Below, one piece after another: positions 6,741 to 13,827 of a stretch of DNA of 16,822 bases (within the stretch, counting starts at the first letter, position 1; the number at the start of each line of letters is the position of its first letter). This DNA comes from an uncultured Desulfovibrionaceae bacterium (GTDB lineage: Bacteria > Desulfobacterota > Desulfovibrionia > Desulfovibrionales > Desulfovibrionaceae). The stretch spans positions 1 to 16,822 of the forward strand of contig CAMQUX010000009.1 in the NCBI GenBank assembly GCA_947037905.1, in the 5' to 3' direction. Under the pieces are notes generated by a model that did not search any database, was not told where the DNA came from, and worked only from the letters and a program-made list of their open reading frames with translations. The translations under genes and the position numbers were made by a program.

Positions 6741-7136
6741 ATGCAAGAAACAATAGAATATCGTCCATCAAAGCAACGGAAAGTGATTTTAGATGTACTT
6801 TCAAAGGTCACAAGTCATCCAACAGCAGATGAAATTTACTCTATGGCACGCAAACATATGCCTAATATTAGCCTTGGGACTGTGTATAGAAATTTAGGAA
6901 CACTCTCTTCCATGGGTATAATATTAAAACTTGGTGTGCCAGGGAAACAAAAAAGATTTGATGCAAAAACAGATCCGCATGCGCATATTTCATGTAAAAT
7001 TTGTGGAAAGGTGGAAGATTTGCCAGATGAAATTCCTTTGGATGTAGTGCTTCCAAAAAATATGCTTAATTATAAAATATCACATTATGAAATGAGCTAT
7101 GTTGGGGAATGCTTTGAGTGCCAACAGTTAAAATAA
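6741..7136 (+). CDS. perR: PerR-type peroxide-responsive repressor (Fur family)
   Basis: A 131-residue Fur-family regulator. The N-terminal winged helix carries the recognition stretch SLGTVYRNLGTLSSMG (about 44-59). By alignment from memory with Bacillus subtilis PerR, all five regulatory metal ligands are present: His26 (H37 in B. subtilis), Asp74 (D85), His80 (H91), His82 (H93) and Asp93 (D104). The Asp at the last position, where Fur proteins have Glu, supports PerR rather than Fur or Zur. The structural zinc site is intact: C85/C88 in SCKICGK and C124/C127 in ECFEC. PerR with iron is inactivated by peroxide through His oxidation. The ATG follows AGGAG after five bases. The gene heads a block with desulfoferrodoxin (53 bases downstream), rubredoxin and roo, which are natural members of its regulon. 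Confidence 0.9.
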   Translation: MQETIEYRPSKQRKVILDVLSKVTSHPTADEIYSMARKHMPNISLGTVYRNLGTLSSMGIILKLGVPGKQKRFDAKTDPHAHISCKICGKVEDLPDEIPLDVVLPKNMLNYKISHYEMSYVGECFECQQLK

Positions 7137-7189
7137 AATAATAGTAAATCCATATTTTTTTATATAGATAGTTTAGAAAGGAGTTTCTG

Positions 7190-7585
7190 ATGAAAAATGA
7201 AATAGGTCAATATTATAAATGTGATATGTGTGGCAATATTGTGCTTGTAATGCATGCAGGTAGCGCACCACTTACTTGTTGCGGTAAAAACATGATGCTT
7301 TTAGAAGAAAGCGTTACAGATGCAGCAGTAGAAAAACATATTCCAGTATTAGAAAGTACAGAAAAAGGTTATGATGTTAAAGTTGGTAGTGTTGCTCATC
7401 CTGCAACAGAGGAACATCATATTGAATGGGTAGAGCTGATTATACGAGGCGGTAAACGTCGTGTAATAGAATTTTTAGATAAAACTGAAGATCCTAAAAC
7501 AAGCTTCTTAGTATGTGATTCCTGTAAAAAACAGGGTGTTACAGCGAGAGAATATTGTAATTTACATGGTCTTTGGAAATCATAA
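7190..7585 (+). CDS. dfx: Desulfoferrodoxin (2Fe superoxide reductase)
   Basis: A 131-residue class I superoxide reductase (also called rbo) that reduces superoxide to hydrogen peroxide using electrons from rubredoxin. The N-terminal desulforedoxin-like centre I has four Cys: C11 and C14 in YKCDMCGN, C30 and C31 in LTCCGKNM. Centre II, the catalytic Fe(His)4Cys site, is complete: His50 (EKHIPV, with Lys49 and Glu48 beside it), His70 (VAHP), His76 (EEHHIEW), Cys123 and His126 (YCNLHG). Length and domain order match the Desulfovibrio proteins. AAAGGAG at 7177-7183 is a perfect ribosome binding site. Rubredoxin follows 24 bases after the stop, giving the rbo-rub arrangement known from Desulfovibrio. 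There is no signal peptide, so the enzyme is cytosolic. Confidence 0.97.
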   Translation: MKNEIGQYYKCDMCGNIVLVMHAGSAPLTCCGKNMMLLEESVTDAAVEKHIPVLESTEKGYDVKVGSVAHPATEEHHIEWVELIIRGGKRRVIEFLDKTEDPKTSFLVCDSCKKQGVTAREYCNLHGLWKS

Positions 7586-7609
7586 TAGTAATTCAAAAGG
7601 AGATTTACA

Positions 7610-7768
7610 ATGGAAAAGTATACTTGTGATATTTGTGGTTATGAATATGATCCAAAAACTGGTGATACAGCTAACGATGTTGCTGCAAACACAGCTTTTA
7701 AAGATGTTCCTGAATCTTGGGTTTGCCCTATTTGTAATGCAGGAAAAGATAGTTTTTCTGAAGCATAA
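7610..7768 (+). CDS. rub: Rubredoxin
   Basis: A 52-residue one-iron electron carrier. The four Cys ligands are C6 and C9 in CDICGY and C39 and C42 in CPIC; the aromatic core residues Tyr4, Tyr11, Tyr13, Phe30, Trp37 and Phe49 are in place, and EYDPKTGD and FKDVPESWVCP are typical. The residue after the second CPxC pair, nearly always Gly in rubredoxins, is Asn43 here; this is the only unusual residue noticed. AAAAGGAG lies seven bases before the ATG. It should donate electrons to the desulfoferrodoxin encoded just upstream and to the oxygen reductase encoded just downstream. A 12-bp hairpin follows the stop codon and separates it from roo. Confidence 0.97.
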   Translation: MEKYTCDICGYEYDPKTGDTANDVAANTAFKDVPESWVCPICNAGKDSFSEA

Positions 7769-7787
7769 TAATTAAACTATTTACCTT

Positions 7788-7815
7788 AACAACGAGTAGC
7801 AAGCTACTCGTTGTT
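7788..7815 (+). terminator. Hairpin between rubredoxin and roo (weak terminator or processing site)
   Basis: Arms 7788-7799 and 7804-7815 (AACAACGAGTAG and its complement) make a 12-bp perfect stem closed by the tetraloop CAAG. The sequence after it, ATTTATACAG, is not a proper U-tract, so termination is probably partial. It ends 20 bases before the roo start codon. Confidence 0.6.
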
Positions 7816-7835
7816 ATTTATACAGTGAGAAAAAG

Positions 7836-9050
7836 ATGAAACCCACAGAAATTAAAAAAGATATTTATTGGTTAGGTGCAGTTGAGTGGAATTTGAAAGA
7901 TTTTCATAGTTACACTCATTCAGATAAAGGAACCTCATACAATGCATATCTTATTAAAGATGAAAAGAATGTTCTTATAGATTCCCTTGAAAAAGAATAT
8001 AAAGAGAAACTTTTTTGTGGATTAGCACAAACTCTTAAAGGTGAAAAATTACACTATTTAGTGGTAAATCATATAGAGCCAGATCATGCTGGAGTTCTTA
8101 CAGAGCTTGTAGAAAAATATCAGCCAGAGAAAATATTTTGTTCCCCAATGGCAGATAAAAATTTAGCAAGTTTTTGTCCTAAAAAAGATACATGGCCAAT
8201 AGTTGTTACACCAACAGGTACAAATGTATCTATAGGTAAACGCAGCTTAACTTTTGTAGAAGCAAGAATGCTCCACTGGCCAGATAATATGGCAACATAT
8301 TGTCCTGAAGAAAAAATGCTTTTTTCAAATGATGCTTTTGGGCAAAATTATGCAAGCTCTAAGTGTTATATTGATGAAGTAGGCAGAGAAGTTATTGAGC
8401 CAAGCCTTGCACGTTATTATGGAAATATAATTCTTCCTTATTCTGCAATGGTTCTTAAAATTTTACCAGCAATAGCAGCACTTGATATAGATATGATTTG
8501 TCCAGCTCATGGGCTTATTTGGCGTGGTGAAGATTGTCAGTACGCTTTAGATAAATATCAAGAATATGCAGAACAAAAGCCAACTAAAAAGGCTGTAATT
8601 GTTTATTCAACTATATGGCATACTACTGAAAAAATGGCAGAAGCTATTGCTAGTGGGCTGCATGAGGCTGGTGTTGAAGCAAAAATTATGGATGCTAAAA
8701 TTTATAATCCCACAGAAATTATGTGTGAGGTAATGAATTCTGGCGGAGTAATATTTGGTGCACCAACGCATAATAATGGGATTCTTCCGCAAATGGGCGG
8801 AGTTCTTACGTATTTAAAAGGCTTACGTCCACAAAATAAGTTAGGCTTCTGTTTTGGTTCTTACGGTTGGAGTGGCGAAAGCATCGCTGTTCTAGAAGAA
8901 TGGATGCAGAAAATGAATATTGAATCTTTTCCATTAGAAACACCACTTAAAATCCAAAATTCTTCTAACCATGAAATCTTAAAGAAATGTTTAGAAACTG
9001 GTAAAGCATTTGGAGAAGAACTCTCTAAACGTGTAGATAGTTTAAAATAG
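7836..9050 (+). CDS. roo: Rubredoxin:oxygen oxidoreductase (class A flavodiiron protein)
   Basis: A 404-residue cytosolic flavodiiron protein that reduces O2 to water (and in some relatives NO) with electrons from rubredoxin. The N-terminal metallo-beta-lactamase-like domain (about 1-248) carries the diiron ligands His79, Glu81, Asp83 (HIEPDH, 79-84), His147 (MLHWPDNM), Asp166 (SNDAFGQ) and His225 (CPAHG). The C-terminal flavodoxin domain (about 250-400) has the FMN phosphate loop in VIVYSTIWHTTEKMA, then GVIFGAPTHNNG and FGSYGWSGE. Length matches Desulfovibrio gigas ROO, and there is no fused rubredoxin domain because rubredoxin is the separate gene upstream. The ribosome binding site is poor (GTGAG about seven bases before ATG). 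The gene is probably read from the perR promoter through the intervening hairpin, though a weak promoter of its own cannot be excluded. Confidence 0.97.
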   Translation: MKPTEIKKDIYWLGAVEWNLKDFHSYTHSDKGTSYNAYLIKDEKNVLIDSLEKEYKEKLFCGLAQTLKGEKLHYLVVNHIEPDHAGVLTELVEKYQPEKIFCSPMADKNLASFCPKKDTWPIVVTPTGTNVSIGKRSLTFVEARMLHWPDNMATYCPEEKMLFSNDAFGQNYASSKCYIDEVGREVIEPSLARYYGNIILPYSAMVLKILPAIAALDIDMICPAHGLIWRGEDCQYALDKYQEYAEQKPTKKAVIVYSTIWHTTEKMAEAIASGLHEAGVEAKIMDAKIYNPTEIMCEVMNSGGVIFGAPTHNNGILPQMGGVLTYLKGLRPQNKLGFCFGSYGWSGESIAVLEEWMQKMNIESFPLETPLKIQNSSNHEILKKCLETGKAFGEELSKRVDSLK

Positions 9051-9071
9051 ATATATTATTTTGATTTTTAA

Positions 9072-9119
9072 TTATCATAGTGCTAACTATTTTAGATAGC
9101 ACTATGATAAATTTTTTTT
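9072..9119 (+). terminator. Intrinsic terminator of roo
   Basis: Arms 9072-9085 and 9097-9110 (TTATCATAGTGCTA and its complement) form a perfect 14-bp stem with an 11-base loop. It is followed by ATTTTTTTT on the plus strand and lies 21 bases after the roo stop codon. Confidence 0.85.
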
Positions 9120-9156
9120 AAATAAAAATAATAATTAACGGATTTTAAAAGAGCAA

Positions 9157-9174
9157 AAACTTCGTACGAAGTTT
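9157..9174. repeat. 18-bp perfect palindrome
   Basis: AAACTTCGTACGAAGTTT is fully self-complementary with no spacer, centred at 9165/9166. It lies between the roo terminator and the convergent hairpin. The 7-mer TTCGTAC recurs at 9271-9277. It could be a protein-binding site, but it is outside any visible promoter. Confidence 0.6.
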
Positions 9175-9179
9175 AGATA

Positions 9180-9233
9180 AATGAATAAAAAAGAAGACTG
9201 GAAAGTAATTTTCAGTCTTCTTTTTTATTCATT
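9180..9233. terminator. Long symmetrical hairpin, bidirectional terminator for rho and roo
   Basis: A 25-bp stem (9180-9204 with 9209-9233, one G-T pair) is closed by the tetraloop GTAA. The outer stem carries an A-run on the left and a T-run on the right, so on either strand the transcript has a U-rich 3' side. It lies 77 bases beyond the rho stop and about 60 bases beyond the roo terminator, as expected for convergent genes. Confidence 0.8.
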
Positions 9234-9309
9234 ATACTTGTTTTTGATAGTTTATAAGAATTTATAAAAGTTCGTACTTATGTAAAATTATTTATTAATA
9301 ATACAAAAA

Positions 9310-10740
9310 TTACTTATTCATCATTGTGAGGAATTCTTTGTTACTTTTAGTTCCCTTCATTTTATCTGATAAAAAGTCCATGCTATCAAGTGAGTTCATA
9401 GGGGACATGAATTTTCTAAGAATCCAAACTCTATTGAGTGTTTCTTCATCTAAGAGCATATCTTCCTTACGAGTACCTGAACGATGTATATCAATAGCAG
9501 GATAAACTCGTCTTTCAGCAAGTTTTCTATCAAGATAAATTTCTTGGTTTCCTGTTCCTTTAAATTCTTCAAAGATAACTTCGTCCATTCGAGAGCCAGT
9601 ATCAATAAGAGCAGTTGCAATAATTGTTAAGCTTCCGCCGCCTTCAATATTTCTTGCAGCCCCAAAGAAACGTTTTGGTCGTTGCATAGCAGTTGAGTCT
9701 AGCCCACCAGTTAAAACTCTTCCTGATGAAGGTGTTACGGCGTTATAGGCACGTCCTAGACGTGTTAATGAGTCTAATAATATAACAACATCTCTTTTTC
9801 TTTCAACAAGACGTTTTGCTTTTTCTAAGACCATTTCAGTAACTTGCACATGACGTTGTGGCGATTCATCAAAAGTAGAACTGATAATTTCAGCTTTTAC
9901 AGTACGTTGCATATCAGTTACTTCTTCTGGGCGCTCATCAATGAGCAGAACAATAAGGTCAACATCAGGATGATTTGCATTAATAGAATTTGCAATAGTT
10001 TGTAATAGTATTGTTTTCCCTGTACGAGGAGGTGCAACAAGCAGAGCACGTTGTCCACGCCCAATAGGTGCAATAAGGTCTATAATTCGTGCAGAATAAT
10101 TATCAGCACCATTTTCCATAGAAAAACGAGAATCAGGATAAATAGGGGTAAGATTATCAAAAAGCACAAGATTTTTAGAATGCTCAGGAGGTTCATAGCC
10201 TATTTCACCAACTCGTAGGAGCGCAAAATAACGCTCGCCTTCTTTAGGTGGGCGAATTTGACCAGATATAACATCACCTGTGCGAAGTCCAAAGTGTCTG
10301 ATTTGTGAAGGAGATACATAGATATCATCAGGTCCTGGCATATAACTATAAAGAGGAGAGCGAAGAAATCCAAATCCATCGGGAAGAATCTCAAGCACAC
10401 CCTCGCCAAAAATTTGTCCATTTTGCTGCGCACATTTTTGTAGCAGCGCAAAGATAAGTTCCTGTCTACGAAGCCCACTAGGATTTTCTACTTGATAAAA
10501 AGCAGCGAGTTCCATAAGTTCAGTAACATTTTTATTTTTTAACTCAGTGAGATTGAGACTGTCAGTTGAACTGGCTGTGTTTTCAGGTGTTTTTTCAGTT
10601 TTATTCTGAGTACTTATTGTTTCTTTTTTAGCGGGAATTGGTGTTTCCTCATCTACATTTATTTTTTTTCGACTTTTGTAGACTTTGACAGGAGTTGGTG
10701 TTTCATCAGCGTTGTTAGGTGTGTTTTTTGTTGTTGGCAC
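9310..10740 (-). CDS. rho: Transcription termination factor Rho
   Basis: A 476-residue hexameric RNA-dependent ATPase that ends transcription. Residues 1-60 are a low-complexity extension rich in Thr, Pro, Lys and Asn, absent from the 419-residue Escherichia coli protein. The Rho N-terminal helical domain follows (about 62-103), then the cold-shock-like RNA-binding fold with DGFGFLRSP and DDIYVSPSQIRHFGLRTGD (about 121-156). The ATPase core has Walker A APPRTGKT (236-243), IDERPEEVTDM, the Walker B strand DVVILLDSLTR (317-327), the R-loop GRVLTGG (340-346) and RPKRFFGAARN. The start is GTG; a stop codon lies eight codons upstream and AAGAAG is a weak ribosome binding site. The gene is last in a leftward series after pth and carD, with a 173-base gap to carD that may hold its own promoter. 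Confidence 0.97.
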   Translation of the reverse strand: MPTTKNTPNNADETPTPVKVYKSRKKINVDEETPIPAKKETISTQNKTEKTPENTASSTDSLNLTELKNKNVTELMELAAFYQVENPSGLRRQELIFALLQKCAQQNGQIFGEGVLEILPDGFGFLRSPLYSYMPGPDDIYVSPSQIRHFGLRTGDVISGQIRPPKEGERYFALLRVGEIGYEPPEHSKNLVLFDNLTPIYPDSRFSMENGADNYSARIIDLIAPIGRGQRALLVAPPRTGKTILLQTIANSINANHPDVDLIVLLIDERPEEVTDMQRTVKAEIISSTFDESPQRHVQVTEMVLEKAKRLVERKRDVVILLDSLTRLGRAYNAVTPSSGRVLTGGLDSTAMQRPKRFFGAARNIEGGGSLTIIATALIDTGSRMDEVIFEEFKGTGNQEIYLDRKLAERRVYPAIDIHRSGTRKEDMLLDEETLNRVWILRKFMSPMNSLDSMDFLSDKMKGTKSNKEFLTMMNK

Positions 10741-10913
10741 GTGTGTTCTTCTTTGTTTATTTTATATATGTAAGGAATACTGAAAATAAATTATTGGAAT
10801 AAAGTAGAGTAGTTACAAAAAGGGGATATAAAATCTTTTATGAGTTTAATAAGATATGTAAAATATATATCTTTTTATTATTAGAGTATAACGAAAAAGA
10901 CAATACTTGGGTA

Positions 10914-11429
10914 TTATTTTTCTTTAGAATTTTTGATAAGAGTTTTTTCTACAAAATCTGCAAGGGTTTTTTTCACGTGGATTCCCTCTTCATCAAGAGC
11001 ATAGGCAAGTTCTGCACAAATAAGATCAGAAGATTGTTCTAAGAGTCTTTTTTCGCCAAAAGAAAGTTCTTTTTCTTTTCCAATAACAATAAGAGCCTTA
11101 AAGACTTGCGCAATAACAGCAATATCACCACTTTTAAGATTCTCAGAGTATTCACGATAACGTCTATTCCAATTCTGTCCACTATGAATTGTAAGAGTAG
11201 ATTCAGCTAGAAGTTCTTCAAGAATGGCTTCTGCATTAGCTCTATCTGTAATAGTACGGAGCCCGAGAGTCTCTGCATTCTTTAAAGGTACCATGAGTGT
11301 CATATTATTAGAAATAATACGAACAATATAAAACTCAATGCTATTGTCTCCAATAGTTTTTGTTTCAATACGTTCAATTTTTCCAACTCCATGAGAAGGA
11401 TAGACGACTATTTGATCAATTATAAACAC
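10914..11429 (-). CDS. carD: CarD/CdnL-family RNA polymerase-binding regulator
   Basis: A 171-residue CarD family protein, which binds the RNA polymerase beta subunit and stabilises open promoter complexes. The N-terminal Tudor-like CarD_TRCF domain (about 1-65) is clear in DQIVVYPSHGVGKIERIE and FYIVRIISNNMTLMVPLKNAETLGLR. The helical C-terminal domain has the expected NWNRRYREYSENLKSGD (about 105-121) and LSFGEKRLLEQSSDLICAELAYAL (about 141-164). The start is GTG behind AGAGGT with five-base spacing; an in-frame stop lies just upstream, so no longer form is possible. It begins 25 bases after the pth stop and is very likely co-transcribed with it. Confidence 0.93.
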   Translation of the reverse strand: MFIIDQIVVYPSHGVGKIERIETKTIGDNSIEFYIVRIISNNMTLMVPLKNAETLGLRTITDRANAEAILEELLAESTLTIHSGQNWNRRYREYSENLKSGDIAVIAQVFKALIVIGKEKELSFGEKRLLEQSSDLICAELAYALDEEGIHVKKTLADFVEKTLIKNSKEK

Positions 11430-11454
11430 ATAATACCTCTACCTTAAGTTTATT

Positions 11455-12057
11455 TTACAGATTTATACCAAAGCTGTTAATAAACTGTATCGCATCTTGC
11501 ATGTTTTTTCTGCAAGATATTTCAAATCCTTTCCAAGAAGCCTGTAGTAGTTCATTTAGGTGCTCATTTTCTTGTTCAGAAAAATTTCCTAGTACCCAGT
11601 TAACAACATCATACTTTTGTTCAGGACGTCCAATACCGATTCTTAATCTTCTATAAGCAGCCGATTGTAAACATTCATCAATAGAGGCTAGTCCATTGTG
11701 TCCATTATGTCCTCCGCCTATTTTGAGTTTCATTTTCCCAAATGGTAAATCAAGCTCATCATGTGCGACAAAAACATCTTGAACAGGGATAGAATATTTT
11801 TTTACAACCTTTGCGACCGCTGTACCACTTAAATTCATATAAGTGAGGGCTTTTAAAAGAAGATAAGGTTTTTTAGCTATATAAAATTGCCATAGAATAT
11901 ATTGTGGAGATTCAAAAAGTTTCTCAAGTCGCATACTTTTGCGTTCTGCTGCTAGATTGAGAATGAAATCTATACACATAAAGCCAATATTATGGCGTGT
12001 ATTTACATATTCAGGACCAGGATTTCCAAGTCCGACAAAAATACCCTTATATTCCAT
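11455..12057 (-). CDS. pth: Peptidyl-tRNA hydrolase
   Basis: A 200-residue bacterial Pth that frees tRNA from prematurely released peptidyl-tRNA. Known catalytic and binding residues are present: Asn12 and the catalytic His22 in GLGNPGPEYVNTRHNIGF, Asn75 in TYMNLSG, Asp100 in AHDELDLPFG, and Asn121 in GGGHNGHNGLASI. In that last motif Asn118 replaces the Gly usual in GGHGGHNGL. Length is typical. The ATG at 12057 gives the standard N-terminus, although no strong ribosome binding site precedes it. The gene follows rplY after a terminator-like hairpin, so it probably uses its own promoter in the 134-base gap or read-through. The rplY-pth neighbourhood is common in bacteria and links two translation functions. 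Confidence 0.96.
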   Translation of the reverse strand: MEYKGIFVGLGNPGPEYVNTRHNIGFMCIDFILNLAAERKSMRLEKLFESPQYILWQFYIAKKPYLLLKALTYMNLSGTAVAKVVKKYSIPVQDVFVAHDELDLPFGKMKLKIGGGHNGHNGLASIDECLQSAAYRRLRIGIGRPEQKYDVVNWVLGNFSEQENEHLNELLQASWKGFEISCRKNMQDAIQFINSFGINL

Positions 12058-12131
12058 AAAGAATAACCAACTTCTATTAAGAATAGCATTTTTTTTTAAA
12101 AAAACAAAGAAAAAAGAAATTTTTATTTCTC

Positions 12132-12172
12132 TAAATAAAAGAGCTTCAACCTAGGCGAAGCTCTTTTGTTTA
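12132..12172 (-). terminator. Intrinsic terminator after rplY
   Basis: Arms 12132-12147 and 12157-12172 form a 16-bp stem (GAAGCTCTTTT core) with one wobble pair and a 9-base loop. On the minus strand it follows the rplY stop by 19 bases and ends in a TTTTATTT stretch, fitting a rho-independent terminator. Confidence 0.75.
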
Positions 12173-12191
12173 TTTCATAATAAAACAGATA

Positions 12192-12785
12192 TTATTTCTT
12201 AGCTGGAGCGTCTTCTTCAGTTTCTGCTGCACCATTTAAGAAAATATTAAGCACTACAAAGTTATCATCACTTGCTATGCGTACATTTTTAGGAGGAGTT
12301 ATTTCAGAAATACGAAGAAGTGTATCGTTATCCATATCAGTAACATCAACTTCAATAAGAGTTGGAATATCTAATGGTTTTGCATAGACATCACAAGCTT
12401 CGCGGTATATTTCCATTTTACCACCTTTGGCAACTCCAATAGGTTTTCCAACTATTTTAATAGGCACACGAATTTTGATTTCTTTTTCTAAATCCACACC
12501 AAAAAAGTCAACATGCACAACAGAAGATTTGATTGGATCGCTTTTTACACGCCAAACAAGTACTGGTGCAGTTATACCGTTTTCTACTACAAGCTCAAAT
12601 ACTTCGGTTCTACCTACTGTGCGGTAAAGTTTCATGTATTCGATTGCGTTAATAGTAACGGAAACATTTTCGCCTTTTTGATTGTAGAATATAGCTGGGA
12701 AATTACCTGTTGCGCGTATGCGTCTTGAAGGTCCTTTACCAAATTCTTCACGTTTTACAGCATTTAGTTTTTTTAAAGTAGCCAT
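12192..12785 (-). CDS. rplY: Large ribosomal subunit protein bL25 (long Ctc form)
   Basis: A 197-residue bL25 of the long Ctc/TL5 type, which binds 5S rRNA in the large subunit. The N-terminal 5S-binding beta domain (about 1-92) is seen in KREEFGKGPSRRIRATGNFPAIFYNQ and in VWRVKSDPIKSSVVHVDFFGVD. The C-terminal domain (about 93-190) begins with the usual IKIRVPIKIVGKPIGVAKGG and continues through PLDIPTLIEVDVTDMDNDTLLRISEI. A short acidic and Lys tail (AAETEEDAPAKK) ends it. AAAGGAG precedes the ATG with good spacing. It lies 63 bases after prs and is likely on the same transcript, ending at the hairpin at 12132-12172. Confidence 0.95.
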   Translation of the reverse strand: MATLKKLNAVKREEFGKGPSRRIRATGNFPAIFYNQKGENVSVTINAIEYMKLYRTVGRTEVFELVVENGITAPVLVWRVKSDPIKSSVVHVDFFGVDLEKEIKIRVPIKIVGKPIGVAKGGKMEIYREACDVYAKPLDIPTLIEVDVTDMDNDTLLRISEITPPKNVRIASDDNFVVLNIFLNGAAETEEDAPAKK

Positions 12786-12848
12786 GTTGTTTCTCCTTTA
12801 CATGTTTCCTGGACGCCACATGTTGACGGTCGGAAAATTACCTTTAGA

Positions 12849-13793
12849 TTATTTAAATAATGTACTTACAGAACTTTCTGTATGGACATTATAGATAGCT
12901 TGAGCAATAAGATTTGCAACTGAAAGTACTTCAATTTTTTTGCAAGAAATATTTTCTTTAAGCGGTATGGTATCAGTTATAAAAATTTTAGAAAAAACGG
13001 ATTTTTCTAAGCGCTCAATAGCTGGTCCTGAAAGGACCGCATGAGTTGCACAGGCGATAACGTCAGTTGCACCATTTTTAAGTAATGCTTCTGCTGCTGC
13101 GCACATAGTTCCTGCAGTGTCTATCATATCATCAAGAACCACACAGACTTTATTTTCAACATCACCAATAACATTCATTGCTTTTGCTTGGTTTGGTGTT
13201 TCTCTTCTTTTATCTACAATTGCGATACTTGCATCGAGTCTTTTAGCATAAGCTCTTGCACGCTCTACACCGCCTGCATCTGGAGATACAATCACGATAT
13301 CAGAGCAATCATATTGAGTTTTTAAATGATCAAGTAAAATAGGTGCTGCAAAAAGATTATCCACTGGGCAGTTAAAAAATCCTTGAATTTGTCCAGCATG
13401 CAGATCCATAGTCATTACACGATCAACACCTGCTGTGCTTATGAAATCTGAAACAAGTTTTGCACTAATAGGAGCACGTGGAACAACTTTTCTATCTTGT
13501 CTAGCGTAACCATAGTATGGAATAACCGCAGTAACACGTTCTACACTTGCTCTTTTTAAAGCATCAAGCATAAGACAGAGTTCCATGAGGTTGAAATTTA
13601 CAGGAGAACAAGTAGGTTGGATAAGAAAAACATCAGCTCCGCGAACATTTCCACCAATTTCTATGCGTATTTCGCCATCGCTAAATTTAGTACAAAGAGT
13701 TGGAGTAAGAGAGCATTTTAGTTGTGCGCAGATAGCTTCGCTAAGTGGGATATTTGCAGAACCGCTTAGAATTAACAAATCACCCTTTGGCAT
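12849..13793 (-). CDS. prs: Ribose-phosphate pyrophosphokinase (PRPP synthetase)
   Basis: A 314-residue class I PRPP synthetase, making phosphoribosyl pyrophosphate from ribose 5-phosphate and ATP for nucleotide, His and Trp synthesis. Key motifs are all present: FSDGEIRIEIGGNVRG (37-52), the ATP-binding PYYGYARQDRK (92-102), the catalytic flexible-loop DLHAGQIQGFF region with His132 (130-140), SPDAGGVERARAYA (170-183) and the PRPP-binding loop VVLDDMIDTAGT (218-229). Length equals the family norm. The ATG is preceded by AAAGGAC with eight-base spacing. The tRNA-Gln gene ends 34 bases upstream, so the prs mRNA probably arises from a transcript that also carries the tRNA and ispE. Confidence 0.97.
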   Translation of the reverse strand: MPKGDLLILSGSANIPLSEAICAQLKCSLTPTLCTKFSDGEIRIEIGGNVRGADVFLIQPTCSPVNFNLMELCLMLDALKRASVERVTAVIPYYGYARQDRKVVPRAPISAKLVSDFISTAGVDRVMTMDLHAGQIQGFFNCPVDNLFAAPILLDHLKTQYDCSDIVIVSPDAGGVERARAYAKRLDASIAIVDKRRETPNQAKAMNVIGDVENKVCVVLDDMIDTAGTMCAAAEALLKNGATDVIACATHAVLSGPAIERLEKSVFSKIFITDTIPLKENISCKKIEVLSVANLIAQAIYNVHTESSVSTLFK

Positions 13794-13827
13794 AGCTAAA
13801 GTCCTTTAAGATGGGGGTAAAAAAAAA

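Noticed and set aside
7515..7775. An 86-codon plus-strand frame spanning the end of dfx and the rubredoxin gene
   Set aside because: It overlaps two genes with unmistakable metal-site motifs in other frames, and the real rubredoxin frame has a perfect ribosome binding site.
9157..9174. The palindrome as a loxP- or att-like recombination site
   Set aside because: It only shares a short CTTCGTA string with loxP, has no spacer, and there is no recombinase, integrase or duplicated flank in the window.
10851..10914. Small AT-only hairpins between rho and carD as a carD terminator
   Set aside because: The stems are only 5-7 A-T rich pairs, one overlaps the carD stop codon, and no proper T-run follows on the minus strand.
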